This document shows, in pieces, positions 25,095-34,087 of a stretch of 64,000 bases of DNA. The stretch comes from Chitinophaga agri (lineage in GTDB: Bacteria; Bacteroidota; Bacteroidia; Chitinophagales; Chitinophagaceae). The stretch is taken from assembly GCF_010093065.1 (NCBI RefSeq), contig NZ_CP048113.1:1364001-1428000 (forward strand). Direction: 5' to 3'. The notes under the pieces were generated by a model. It searched no databases. It saw nothing but the letters and a program-made list of their open reading frames with translations, and was not told the DNA's origin. Position 1 is the stretch's first letter. Each line of letters opens with the position of its first letter. Made by a program: the position numbers and the translations under genes.

Positions 25095-28000
25095 TTATTG
25101 TTGTGTCTCTGGAATGATGATATGGAAGGCTGCCCCCTGATGTTCCACACCAAATGCCTGAATATCACCATTATGAATATCCATGATCTTACGGCAGAGG
25201 GCGAGACCGATACCTGTCCCTTCAAATTTTTCCTTCTGGTTCAGTCGCTGGAAGATGACAAATAGTTTATCCGCATACGTCTGGTTAAACCCGATCCCAT
25301 TGTCAGCCACAATGATCCTGAAATAGGATGGTCCTTTGGAGAGCGAAGGCAGGTCGCTCATCTCAGCGTCAGAGATCTTATGCGCTGTTATAGTGATACG
25401 GCATGCTGCGTTCGGACGGGAGAACTTCAGGGCATTACCGATCAGGTTATAGAACAACTGGTTCATCTGTAGCGGTACCGCATCGATGACAGGCAGCTCG
25501 TTGATATCAATGATGGCGTTCTTGTCTTTTACGAGGAGTTCGAAGTCTTCGATAACATTAGCCACGATCTGATTCAGGTCTACCGGCAGGAAGGCATTCT
25601 CACCCAGTTCGAGACGGGAGTAGGCGATCAGATCCCTGATGAGGTCCGACATGCGGATAGCGGACTGTTTCACCTTTCTGAGATACTGCGCCGTGTCGAT
25701 CTTACTGGGCGTACCGGGTTTCACGCTCTCCAGCATGTCGGCAAACAGCCGGATCTTTCTGAGCGGTTCCTGCAGGTCGTGGGAGGTGATGAATACGAAC
25801 TGTTCCAGTTCATGGTTCCTTTTGGACAGGTTGATATTGGCATCTTCCAGTGCGATGGTCCTCTCCCGCACTTTTCTTTCCAGCGCATCTTCCACCATCT
25901 TCTGATCATCGATATCTGTGCAGGCGCCGATAAATCCGACAAATTCATCCTGCGAATTAAACCTTGGGATACCCGAGCATGCCAGCCAGTGATAGGTACC
26001 ATCGTGACGTTTCAGGCGGAATTCCGCATAGAAATTTTTCCTGTCGCGGGAAGAGCGGCTGAAGTTGATCTTCCACTTATCGATATCCTCCGGGTGCATG
26101 ATGTCATACCAGCCGTTATCTTTATTTCTATCCAGCCCTCGTCCGGTATACTTCTGCCATGCCTTGTTAAAAAAGGAGAAGGAACCGTCTTTCTCTGCGA
26201 TCCAGATCATGGCAGGTGCGGTGTCGGCGATCATTCTGAAGTAGGCTTCACTTTGCTGCAGGTGGAGTTGTGCCTGTTTACGTTCCGTGATATCGGCAGT
26301 GACACCGATCATCTTTTTTACAGAACCATCTTCTTCATAGACACCCTGCCCGGTCGCTGCGATCCAGTGAACAGAATTGTCCGGCCAGCGGATACGGTAT
26401 TCCTCTACGTAGAGTGAGCGGTTATTCAATGCATATTGCATTGCTTCCTCTGCGCGCTGGGCATCTTCCGGTAGTATGAGTGCCAGCAGCTTTTCCTGCG
26501 TGAAATTAGACTGGGGAGAAAGGCCGAAGTTACTCCTGAACTGATCGTTCCCGTTGATGATACCGGTGGCCAGTTCCAGTTCCCAGGAACCAAGACGACC
26601 GGTCTGAAGGGCGAAGTTCAGGCGGTTATTGACATCCTGCAGATGTTTTTCGGCCAGTTTACTTTCTGTGATATCGGTCACTACGCCCAGTACACGGATG
26701 GCGTTGCCATGGGCATCGAAGAATACCTGCGCCTTACAGGAGACCCAGGTCATCTTGTCATCTGCAAGGTTGATCCTGAACTCGATATTGATCTGTCCAT
26801 TGTCCTTACCGGCCAGTGCTGCATGGATACGGGCCTGTACCGCAGGTACATCAGCAGGAAGAATTTCTTTAATAAAACTGTCAAACTCCAGCGGAGTGGT
26901 TGACGTGATCCCAAACAGTTCACGGCTTCTGTCCGACAGCAGGAGTTCCTTTGAGATCGGGTTAAAGTCCCATGTACCGGTGCGGGTGCCTTCCAGTGCT
27001 AAGCGCAAACGCTCTTCGTTCGTGCGCACCAGTTCCTGTTTACGGGCGATGCGTTCTCTCGCTTCTCTTACTTCTGTGATATCTTCTATAGCGATAAGGA
27101 TCAGTTCTTCTTTCAGGTCCTGTGAAGTGATCAGTTGCCCGTTCATCATGATGGTGCGTGGACCATTGGCAGGAGATTTATATGTCAGCTCATAATTAGA
27201 GAACGGCGTTCTCGAGGTCATGAGGTTCTCCATCAATGACCGGAGATCGGAGGTATTCCATTGTTTATTTCCCAGTTCGTACAGGAGTTTGCCTTCCGTC
27301 TCCTTCCGTTCCATTTTAAATGCGCGGTAGAAGGAGGCGTTGGCGCTGACCACACGGATATTGGTATCAAGGATCAGCAGCGATTCATGTACGGTATTGA
27401 CAATGGACTCCGCATAGAGACGGGCATTATTGAGCTGATTGTTACGTTCCAGCAGGTCGTTGTTACGGGTACTCAGTTCGTCGTTGATGACCTGTAATTC
27501 TTCCTGGGAGACTTCGAGTTCTTCATTAAGACTTTTCAGCTCCTCATTGGCTGACTGCAGTTCTTCATTGGTGGCCTCGTAAGCTTCCGCGACAGCGCGG
27601 AGCTCTTCTTTATACCGCTGCACTTCTTTCTCCAGCTGGAAGATGCGGAGGTTCTTTTCATCAGCGGTCTCCGCCATGTCTACCCTGCGGGGTACCAGCT
27701 CACCAGCGGCGACTTCATTTGGCTGGTTATTGAAGATAACGAGGTAATAATTTTCATGCAGGTTGCTGATCGGCACGATCTCAAATGAAACGCCTAATAA
27801 GCCGCCAGCCGTAGTAATGGTCAGGCCCTCCTTACGAACATTCCTCCTGGTGGACTGTGCCTGACTGAGGGCGCTCCGGAGACTATGCACAAGATCTCTG
27901 TGGGCGAGCTTGAGGATGTTCAGACTGGCTTTACCAGGTCCATGTTCGAAGAACTGCATGGTAACACCTCTGAATTCGATGATGTCTAGTTTTTCATTAA

Positions 28001-29006
28001 GCAACACTGCTGACGGTGCATACATCGAAAGTATAATACTGTCGGCCGCTTTCTGTGCATCTACATTGTCATCCCTCTCCTGGTCGAAGCTTGGTGTCAT
28101 ATGCTTTATTTTTTTATTAGTCGGGAACGCATTCCTCAGCGTCCATTTATCTACATTCTTTTTAAGATAGATCTTTGTTTTCTTTGAGGGCATCTCAAAG
28201 AGATCGGGAGATCTGTTGGTTTCGGACTTACCCAGCCAGAGGAAGCCGCGGTCGGTCAGTGCGTAATTAAAGATGCTGAGCATTTTCTTCTGCAGCACCG
28301 GCTGCATATAAATGAGCACATTCCTGCAACTGATCAGATTGAGCTTCGCGAAAGGCGGGTCTGTCAGCATGTTGTGACAGGCGAATACGCAGGCATCCCT
28401 GATGATCCCGGAGATCTCATATCCCTGCTCTACTTCTATAAAGAAACGTTCCAGTCGCTCGGGGGATACACCGGCTACCTGTGTGCTGGAATATACGGCC
28501 TTACGGGCAGTAGCAATAACAGCCTCAGAAAGGTCAGTAGCGAAGATCTTCACCTTACTGGCAAAATTTTCGTCCCCCATCAGTTCATAGAGGCACATGG
28601 CGAGAGAATACGCTTCCTCACCGGTGGCGCAACCGGCGACCCATATACGTACCTGTTCCTCCTTTTCACGGGATTGTCTGACTACCTGTGGCAATATGAA
28701 CCTGAGCAGATATTCGAAGCTGCCTTCGTCCCTGAAAAAAGAGGATACGTGGATCAGCAGGTCCGCATAAACGACATTCTGCTCGTTCTCACTATCTTTT
28801 ATGAACGTTAGATATTCCTCAAATCTGTGAACATTGACAAGTGACATTCTTCGCTGAAGCCTTCTGGTGATGGTGGAAATCTTATATTGCAGAAAGTCCA
28901 CTCCTGAAAACTCGGATAAGATCGTCAATATGCTTTTTAATGCTGCATTGGGTATAGAACCAGATCGCCTTCTGTTCAACTCCCCTTCAGAATGTGTATC
29001 TGGCAT
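25095..29006 (-). CDS. CheR methyltransferase-PAS-histidine kinase hybrid
   Basis: A 1,303-residue cytoplasmic signalling protein with no membrane segments. Residues ~20-290 are a CheR-type methyltransferase: SSFFRD (88-93), SAM motif VAGCATGEEAYSLAM (123-137), and NLISCRNVLIYM. A coiled coil rich in NEELQSANEELKSLNEELEVSQEEL lies near 455-525. Four PAS domains follow (~525-645, 665-790, 795-915, 920-1045). The kinase core has H1076 in ITSHDLQEPLRKIRLFADML, the N box NQLFYNLIGNALKFS, and G boxes DNGIGF and GTGIGLALCRKI. Family precedent is a CheB-CheR-PAS-kinase polypeptide; here CheB is a separate upstream gene. No receiver domain is attached, and the partner regulator is unknown. The methyl acceptor is also unknown, since no chemoreceptor is nearby. 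Confidence 0.94.
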   Translation of the reverse strand: MPDTHSEGELNRRRSGSIPNAALKSILTILSEFSGVDFLQYKISTITRRLQRRMSLVNVHRFEEYLTFIKDSENEQNVVYADLLIHVSSFFRDEGSFEYLLRFILPQVVRQSREKEEQVRIWVAGCATGEEAYSLAMCLYELMGDENFASKVKIFATDLSEAVIATARKAVYSSTQVAGVSPERLERFFIEVEQGYEISGIIRDACVFACHNMLTDPPFAKLNLISCRNVLIYMQPVLQKKMLSIFNYALTDRGFLWLGKSETNRSPDLFEMPSKKTKIYLKKNVDKWTLRNAFPTNKKIKHMTPSFDQERDDNVDAQKAADSIILSMYAPSAVLLNEKLDIIEFRGVTMQFFEHGPGKASLNILKLAHRDLVHSLRSALSQAQSTRRNVRKEGLTITTAGGLLGVSFEIVPISNLHENYYLVIFNNQPNEVAAGELVPRRVDMAETADEKNLRIFQLEKEVQRYKEELRAVAEAYEATNEELQSANEELKSLNEELEVSQEELQVINDELSTRNNDLLERNNQLNNARLYAESIVNTVHESLLILDTNIRVVSANASFYRAFKMERKETEGKLLYELGNKQWNTSDLRSLMENLMTSRTPFSNYELTYKSPANGPRTIMMNGQLITSQDLKEELILIAIEDITEVREARERIARKQELVRTNEERLRLALEGTRTGTWDFNPISKELLLSDRSRELFGITSTTPLEFDSFIKEILPADVPAVQARIHAALAGKDNGQINIEFRINLADDKMTWVSCKAQVFFDAHGNAIRVLGVVTDITESKLAEKHLQDVNNRLNFALQTGRLGSWELELATGIINGNDQFRSNFGLSPQSNFTQEKLLALILPEDAQRAEEAMQYALNNRSLYVEEYRIRWPDNSVHWIAATGQGVYEEDGSVKKMIGVTADITERKQAQLHLQQSEAYFRMIADTAPAMIWIAEKDGSFSFFNKAWQKYTGRGLDRNKDNGWYDIMHPEDIDKWKINFSRSSRDRKNFYAEFRLKRHDGTYHWLACSGIPRFNSQDEFVGFIGACTDIDDQKMVEDALERKVRERTIALEDANINLSKRNHELEQFVFITSHDLQEPLRKIRLFADMLESVKPGTPSKIDTAQYLRKVKQSAIRMSDLIRDLIAYSRLELGENAFLPVDLNQIVANVIEDFELLVKDKNAIIDINELPVIDAVPLQMNQLFYNLIGNALKFSRPNAACRITITAHKISDAEMSDLPSLSKGPSYFRIIVADNGIGFNQTYADKLFVIFQRLNQKEKFEGTGIGLALCRKIMDIHNGDIQAFGVEHQGAAFHIIIPETQQ

Positions 29007-29084
29007 ACAAACAGCTTTAGTTCGTGTCTGGTTTTATTCTTCCTACACTATTAGGACTGCTAAAGATAATATATAAAAATTAAA

Positions 29085-29687
29085 TCAACTCAACTCCTGT
29101 TGCTGATAGCTACCGAGGTATCTCATCAGGAAACGGGCGATATCCCCGGGAGGCAGTATGGCGTGCGGATCATCTTTATTGATGGCCATCTGAGGCAGGC
29201 GGTTAAATTCGGTAGTAGCCGGATCCTGCACCATTACCAGTCCATTGTAGTCTTCTATTGCCTTAATGCCCTCGATCCCGTCTACACCCATCCCGGAAAG
29301 GATAACACCAATAGCGTTCTCCTGAAACGCATTGGCCATGGAATGAAAAAAAATATCGATAGAACGATTAATGATTTCAGTAGCGTAACGCTGTCTGACT
29401 TTGAGACAGCCATTCTCCGTGGTCATCATTTTGCCTTCTATGAGGACATACACATGGTCAGGTTCCATTTGCATGTCAGTCTCTACCCGGTGAACGGGCA
29501 TATGGGTATATCTGCTTAAAATACTACCGAAGCGACTTTTGTATTCGGGCGTGAGATGTGGTATGACCACGTAGGCAACACCTGTTTTTTCCACGACTTG
29601 TTGAAAAAACTCACACACCGATTCCAACCCGCCAGCCGAGCAGCCAATGCCAACGCAGAAAGCCGGTTGTGATCTAATGATTTCCAT
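29085..29687 (-). CDS. CheB-type protein-glutamate methylesterase (no receiver domain)
   Basis: A 200-residue catalytic CheB domain without an N-terminal receiver. The triad is visible: S17 in VGIGCSAGGLESV, H44 in VVIPHLTPEYKSRF, and D136 in VILSGMGVDGIEGIKAI. The DHVYVLIEGKMM and INRSIDIFFHSMANAF segments also match. The downstream gene, 78 bp away on the same strand, is a CheR-PAS-kinase, so the two probably add and remove methyl groups on the same unknown target and may act as one signalling unit split over two genes. Confidence 0.95.
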   Translation of the reverse strand: MEIIRSQPAFCVGIGCSAGGLESVCEFFQQVVEKTGVAYVVIPHLTPEYKSRFGSILSRYTHMPVHRVETDMQMEPDHVYVLIEGKMMTTENGCLKVRQRYATEIINRSIDIFFHSMANAFQENAIGVILSGMGVDGIEGIKAIEDYNGLVMVQDPATTEFNRLPQMAINKDDPHAILPPGDIARFLMRYLGSYQQQELS

Positions 29688-29796
29688 ATGTTGTGCAATT
29701 TATCGGACGAAAACAGTGATTTCCTAAAAGCAACCTCGTCAAATATCAGGCCACGTGAATGGATCGCTTCGAATCGACTTACTGCAGTTCTTCCGC

Positions 29797-29832
29797 AAAA
29801 AAAAAGGATGGTACACTTTCATGCACCATCCC
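29797..29832 (-). terminator. Terminator of the scramblase-like gene
   Basis: On the minus strand GGATGGTGCA...TGTACCATCC forms a stem followed by ten T. It is 20 bp after the stop at 29852. Confidence 0.93.
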
Positions 29833-29851
29833 CTTACAGCTATCTTCGCTG

Positions 29852-30454
29852 TTATTTAGACTCTTTCAGCACCATGTCAATGGTGATAGCGCCTGCAACG
29901 ATCGCCATTTTATTCAGGTCTTCCGGACACTCCTGCGCGATTGTCACACGGTATTTGTCAGCAGTAGTGAACACTTCCTTGAACGCACCCGCCCATTTCT
30001 TGGTGATAGCGCCCAGTTCCCTGTCATTCTTATCTACTATCTTGAAATTCCATGCTTTCCAGTCACCCTTGATCTCTGCCAGTACTTCGTTATTGGCATC
30101 GAGGATATGAAACAGGGGTTTCATGAATTTAAACTTCTGTTTGATACCACCAACAGGCACACCATTCATATCACGGATCTCGATTTTGGACATCCAGAAT
30201 GTCCAGCCACGGTGGATAGAGGCAACAACCTGCTCATTGGCATCTGCAATATTCAGGGTGAACGGAAATATTGCCTTGCTGAGAAAAAGACGGAGGAATT
30301 TGTGGAACAGCGGCACTTCCTGGCGGATGTTACCTATCTGCTGACCATCCTGATTAAATACTTTATAGGCGTTCGCAAATTTCAGCAAACCCACCTTTTC
30401 ATCAATGAAGAAATCGTCGTACTGAAAAAACTCGGGTAATTTCGTTTGTCCCAT
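29852..30454 (-). CDS. Phospholipid scramblase / LURP-one-like protein
   Basis: A 200-residue protein of the scramblase-like (tubby-related barrel) superfamily. It starts MGQTKLPEFFQYDDFFIDEKVG at the ATG at 30454. Repeated strand pairs follow: YKVFNQDGQQIGNIRQE, FTLNIADANEQVVASIHRG, SKIEIRDMNGVPVGGIKQK, FHILDANNEVLAEIKGDWKAWNFKIVDKNDRELGAITKKWAG. The ending DLNKMAIVAGAITIDMVLKE is the hydrophobic C-terminal helix. The reading to 30562 would extend through the promoter and is rejected. Function is unknown in bacteria; scramblase activity is not implied. It has its own promoter and terminator. Confidence 0.88.
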   Translation of the reverse strand: MGQTKLPEFFQYDDFFIDEKVGLLKFANAYKVFNQDGQQIGNIRQEVPLFHKFLRLFLSKAIFPFTLNIADANEQVVASIHRGWTFWMSKIEIRDMNGVPVGGIKQKFKFMKPLFHILDANNEVLAEIKGDWKAWNFKIVDKNDRELGAITKKWAGAFKEVFTTADKYRVTIAQECPEDLNKMAIVAGAITIDMVLKESK

Positions 30455-30483
30455 TAGGTTTATCAAGTTCTGGTTATAGAATG

Positions 30484-30516
30484 GCGCAAATATATACAAA
30501 AAAGTATGAATATCAA
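30484..30516 (-). promoter_or_regulatory. Promoter TTG-N19-TATATTTG of the scramblase-like gene
   Basis: On the minus strand TTG at 30516-30514 is followed after 19 nt by TATATTTG (30494-30487), matching the Bacteroidota consensus TTG-N17-20-TAnnTTTG. The -7 box lies 33 bp upstream of the start codon at 30454. The 19 bases TTTTGTATATATTTGCGCC here are identical to 3752-3770 upstream of a lipoprotein gene. Confidence 0.75.
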
Positions 30517-30603
30517 CAGCTTTAAGAAATCTGTTCAATTGATATTTCGGGAACGTCCGCACATTCCTTAAATTGCAGTAAGCAGCACCGATTTATCAAG
30601 ACT

Positions 30604-30735
30604 ATGGAAAAACGCGCTACCCCATCCGGACCCAAGCTACGCTTATGGCTAAAACGTATAGGCTTCTGGGGATTTATCTTCTTCCTGGTGAAGGGCCTTG
30701 CATGGCTGATCCTGGGCTACTATCTTATGAAGTAA
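30604..30735 (+). CDS. 43-residue single-pass membrane protein
   Basis: A short gene encodes MEKRATPSGPKLRLWLKRIG followed by FWGFIFFLVKGLAWLILGYY and LMK. A basic N-terminus (four Lys/Arg within residues 11-18) precedes one clear transmembrane segment, as expected for a small inner-membrane protein with its N-terminus inside. The gene is divergent from the scramblase-like gene and ends 9 bp before the convergent CocE-type gene. Small proteins of this look (KRLGLxGFxFFLxKGLxWL) recur in Bacteroidota, in my recollection, without known function. Confidence 0.65.
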   Translation: MEKRATPSGPKLRLWLKRIGFWGFIFFLVKGLAWLILGYYLMK

Positions 30736-30744
30736 CGCCCCCGG

Positions 30745-32469
30745 CTACATGACAGGTATATTGATATGAGATTCCGGGTAAAAACGCAATTCGTGCATCA
30801 GGGCATCCAGTAAAGTCTGCTGACTTACATCTTTCGCTGCGCCGTAATTTTTCTGCCAGTAAAGATTGGCGGCCGGGCTAATGGTCATTACAATACGACT
30901 ACCTTTCCGGATCTGCTTACACATCCAGGCCCCTTCTTTCAATGTAATATGATAGATCTCGTTCTCCTTCCAGTAGCTTGGCTTCGCCTTATCAATACTG
31001 AGCGACAGCCGTTGCGCAGTATGTGCCAGCGGCCAGCGTTTACCTTCACTGTCCACCTCCCACCAGCTGAGCATCAGGTCCGCATCGGGCGTGCCGGATG
31101 ACATCCAGAGTTCTGCACTGATACTCCCATTCAGGATCAGGTCCTTATCGAATGGCGGTGTGGCAAGTGTGATCAGCTGTTTCCTGCTGAACATGGCTTC
31201 TGTAATAACAGCGCTGTTGGCGTCATAGATGGTCAGTGTATCGTCAGCCGTATCTGCCGCATCGAAAGAGAACACCAGTGGTTTCCTCCCCCCTCTTTTC
31301 CTTTTTGTCATGGTCTCTTCAGGTTTGGCTGGCAGATAGAAAGACAGGGTATCCGTGTTCATCTTTTCCACTGAAGGGAAGTAATGCCACTTATTCTCTC
31401 CCATTGCAAAAACAGCGATCCGGTCCCGCAGAAAGGCCGGTTTCGGGCCACCTTTCAGGGTATAGTTAAACCAATCCAGCACCAGCTGCTTCTGGTCTAC
31501 CATGGCTGCCTTATCGATAATATAGGGGGCAATCGTGTCCCTGCGTTTACCACCCTGTCCGCCGCCATGGTCGAACGGCCCGATGAAAAGATAATGATCC
31601 TTCAGGGCCGCGGCGGTGCCGTAGGTATGATGTGCATTGTAATAATAGATCGCCCCGCGCTGGTCGTCATCAAAGAAACCGGTGGTAGAGAGGATAGGAA
31701 TATTGATACGGGCAAATTCCTCCGGGGTCGGCGTCATTTTCTGCCAATAGTCATCATTACCCGGATGCATGATCCATCGCTGGAAGATGGTATCCATGCC
31801 GCTTCCCTCCAGGGAGTCGAGCGCACTGAAAGGCAAGCCTCTCAGCAGGTACTCTTTATTCAGAGAACTCCATTTTTCCTGATCAAAGAACGTAGCATCA
31901 TCGAGATAATGGTTATTACGTACGTATTTCAGCCATTGCAGCATGTAGGTCAGAAAGATGCCACCAGGATTGGGATAATCTACCCCTGGCCCTACGGCAA
32001 CCTGCGGCACGATGGTCCTGAGTGCAGGGTGTATATTTTTAACAGTGGCCCACTGGGCAAAGCCCAGGTACGATCCCCCGTACATGCCGATCTTACCGTT
32101 ACACCAGGGTTGCTTACTGATCCAGTCGATCGCCTCGTAGTTGTCAGCCGCATCATTCTCCATCGGATAAAAACTACCACCGGAACGGGATTTGCCCCTG
32201 TTATATACGAAGACACCTGCGTACCCGCTATCTGCCACATACTGCGCCCTGATCGTGTCGGATTTTGACGGATAACAGTTGGCCCTCAATACGACAGGCA
32301 AAGGCAGCGCAGCACCTTCCTGGTACAGCAGCATACAGCTTAGGACAGTACCATCTTTCAGCGGTATCTCCAGGGTACTGTCAATCACATATCGTTTGGA
32401 CTGCGCGGAAAGCAGGCTGCTAAATAAGAGCAAAAAGGTCAGTAGGATTATTACAGGGTTCTTTCGCAT
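30745..32469 (-). CDS. Secreted CocE/NonD-family hydrolase (X-Pro dipeptidyl-peptidase S15 type)
   Basis: A 574-residue exported alpha/beta hydrolase. A signal peptide (VIILLTFLLLFSSLLSAQ) is followed by the S15 domain, with KDGTVLSCMLLYQ, VFVYNRGKSRSGGSFYPMENDAADNYEAIDWISKQPWCNGKIGMYGGSYLGFAQW (nucleophile S133 in GGSYLG), then LSTTGFFDDDQRGAIYYYNAHH and HYLFIGPFDHGG holding the likely Asp and His. The C-terminal ~200 residues form the jelly-roll domain of the family (LILNGSISAELWMSSGTPDADLMLSWWEVDSEGK). These enzymes hydrolyse acyl esters, amides or X-Pro peptides; the substrate here is unknown. It stands alone between non-coding gaps. Confidence 0.92.
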   Translation of the reverse strand: MRKNPVIILLTFLLLFSSLLSAQSKRYVIDSTLEIPLKDGTVLSCMLLYQEGAALPLPVVLRANCYPSKSDTIRAQYVADSGYAGVFVYNRGKSRSGGSFYPMENDAADNYEAIDWISKQPWCNGKIGMYGGSYLGFAQWATVKNIHPALRTIVPQVAVGPGVDYPNPGGIFLTYMLQWLKYVRNNHYLDDATFFDQEKWSSLNKEYLLRGLPFSALDSLEGSGMDTIFQRWIMHPGNDDYWQKMTPTPEEFARINIPILSTTGFFDDDQRGAIYYYNAHHTYGTAAALKDHYLFIGPFDHGGGQGGKRRDTIAPYIIDKAAMVDQKQLVLDWFNYTLKGGPKPAFLRDRIAVFAMGENKWHYFPSVEKMNTDTLSFYLPAKPEETMTKRKRGGRKPLVFSFDAADTADDTLTIYDANSAVITEAMFSRKQLITLATPPFDKDLILNGSISAELWMSSGTPDADLMLSWWEVDSEGKRWPLAHTAQRLSLSIDKAKPSYWKENEIYHITLKEGAWMCKQIRKGSRIVMTISPAANLYWQKNYGAAKDVSQQTLLDALMHELRFYPESHINIPVM

Positions 32470-32676
32470 GGTGTTGATCCGGGTTAAGGGTACACCAATA
32501 TAATAAAAATAAGAGAAGTGTCATACTTTCCAGTAACAAGAGCTGATCCTGTGCAGGAAGGTCAGAGGGTTCGCCTTATCCGTGTGGTAGTGCCTGCCAG
32601 GCGGAACTACCCGGAGACACAATGTGGGCCGGCCAAAAGACCAGCCCCATTCCGTTTATGATATCTGTCAGGTTGC

Positions 32677-33876
32677 TTAAAGCGGGAACTCGTCGTTAAA
32701 GATGTCCCCACGTTCCATCATTGCAATCTCTGAGTCATTACACAGACAATCTTCGAGTTCCCTTACGATAGTATTTTTGTCCAGTTCGCGTCCAATGATC
32801 ACCAGTTCATTCTGACGATCGCCAAAATGTTTATCCCATCTTTTTTCGATTTCTTCTTTATTATCCAGAAAAGAGAGGTAGCTGATCCTGTCTTTATAAG
32901 GCATACTGGCCCACCACATACCCGCACGTTCTGCCCGTAAACTACCACCCGCCTGACTCCAGTTCAATGCATCATCTTTACGGGATGCGAGCCAGAAGAG
33001 GCCTTTACTACGGATGATATTTGCATGCCATTGCTCATTCAGATAATGCCAGAAACGTCCCGGGTGAAAAGGCCGGCGGCTGCGGTACACAAAGCTGCTG
33101 ATGCCATATTCTTCCGTTTCCGGCGTATGGTGAGGTTTGTTTAGTTCTTCTATCCATCCGGCCTGCTGACTGGTCACTTCAAAGTCAAAGAGGCCGGTAT
33201 TAAGAATGCCATGCAGATCCACCCTTCCGAATGCCGACGTGATAATACGGGCGCCGGTATTCATTTTCCGAATGACAGCCTGCAGCATACCCAGTTCTGC
33301 TGCTTTGATCAGATCAGTTTTATTGAGGATGATGACATTCGCAAATTCGATCTGGTCAGTTAACAGATTAACGATCGTCCTGCTATCCCCTTCCATATCG
33401 GTGAGTTGCCTCTCCTGCAGTGTCTCTATACTGCTGAAGTCACGGATAAAGTTGAATGCATCGACCACGGTGACCAGGGTGTCTAACCGGGATAGTTTAC
33501 TGAGATCGGTGCCGGTTGCTTCATCCTGATAGGTGAATGTCTGCGCTACGGGTAATGGTTCACTGATGCCGGAGCTCTCTATCAGCAGGTAATCAAAACG
33601 GCGCTCCCCTGCCAGGCGTTCTACTTCCAGGAGCAGGTCTTCACGTAACGTACAACAGATACACCCGTTACTCATTTCTACCAGTTTTTCCTCCGTTCGG
33701 TGAAGCGTATGTTCGTTTTTAACCAGCTGCGCATCCACATTTACTTCGCTCATATCATTGACGATGACAGCTACGCGCATGCCCTGTTTGTTGTGCAGGA
33801 CATGATTAAGCAAAGTCGTCTTACCGGCGCCGAGAAAGCCACTCAGCACCGTAACAGGTAATCTGTTCGTTGTCAT
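32677..33876 (-). CDS. CobW/COG0523-family metal GTPase, probable zinc chaperone
   Basis: From the ATG at 33876 ([20 protein letters not shown]) the protein has 399 residues. The P-loop GFLGAGKTT is at 13-21, the metal-binding GCICC at 71-75, ESSGISEP follows, and the guanine-specificity motif is NKTD. The C-terminal CobW_C domain is present ([39 protein letters not shown]). COG0523 GTPases insert metals into client proteins; this form resembles zinc-limitation members (ZigA/YeiR type). A 21-bp palindrome 83 bp upstream resembles a Fur/Zur-type operator and would fit zinc control. The longer reading to 33954 lacks family support. Confidence 0.9.
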   Translation of the reverse strand: MTTNRLPVTVLSGFLGAGKTTLLNHVLHNKQGMRVAVIVNDMSEVNVDAQLVKNEHTLHRTEEKLVEMSNGCICCTLREDLLLEVERLAGERRFDYLLIESSGISEPLPVAQTFTYQDEATGTDLSKLSRLDTLVTVVDAFNFIRDFSSIETLQERQLTDMEGDSRTIVNLLTDQIEFANVIILNKTDLIKAAELGMLQAVIRKMNTGARIITSAFGRVDLHGILNTGLFDFEVTSQQAGWIEELNKPHHTPETEEYGISSFVYRSRRPFHPGRFWHYLNEQWHANIIRSKGLFWLASRKDDALNWSQAGGSLRAERAGMWWASMPYKDRISYLSFLDNKEEIEKRWDKHFGDRQNELVIIGRELDKNTIVRELEDCLCNDSEIAMMERGDIFNDEFPL

Positions 33877-33959
33877 ATTTATAGTTATTACAAAAAAGGG
33901 CCGTACCGGCCAAAAGGCCGATGGCAGCGGATAGCGGCATGTTTTATACCGCACATATT

Positions 33960-33980
33960 ATTTGCATCAATGTTGCAAAT
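33960..33980. promoter_or_regulatory. Fur/Zur-like palindromic operator candidate
   Basis: Arms ATTTGCATCA and TGTTGCAAAT flank a single A, giving a 10-1-10 inverted repeat with nine of ten pairs complementary. This size and symmetry are like Fur-superfamily operators. It lies between the divergent metal GTPase (83 bp) and the subtilisin-like gene (107 bp) and could act on either. Confidence 0.55.
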
Positions 33981-34087
33981 GTATAGCATTTTAAGATAAA
34001 ACCAAATGCCTGAAATGATTTGTTATCCTCGGGAAAAAATCGTAAATTATAGACGCATGTTATTGTTAACCACAAAAACCAAAATAT

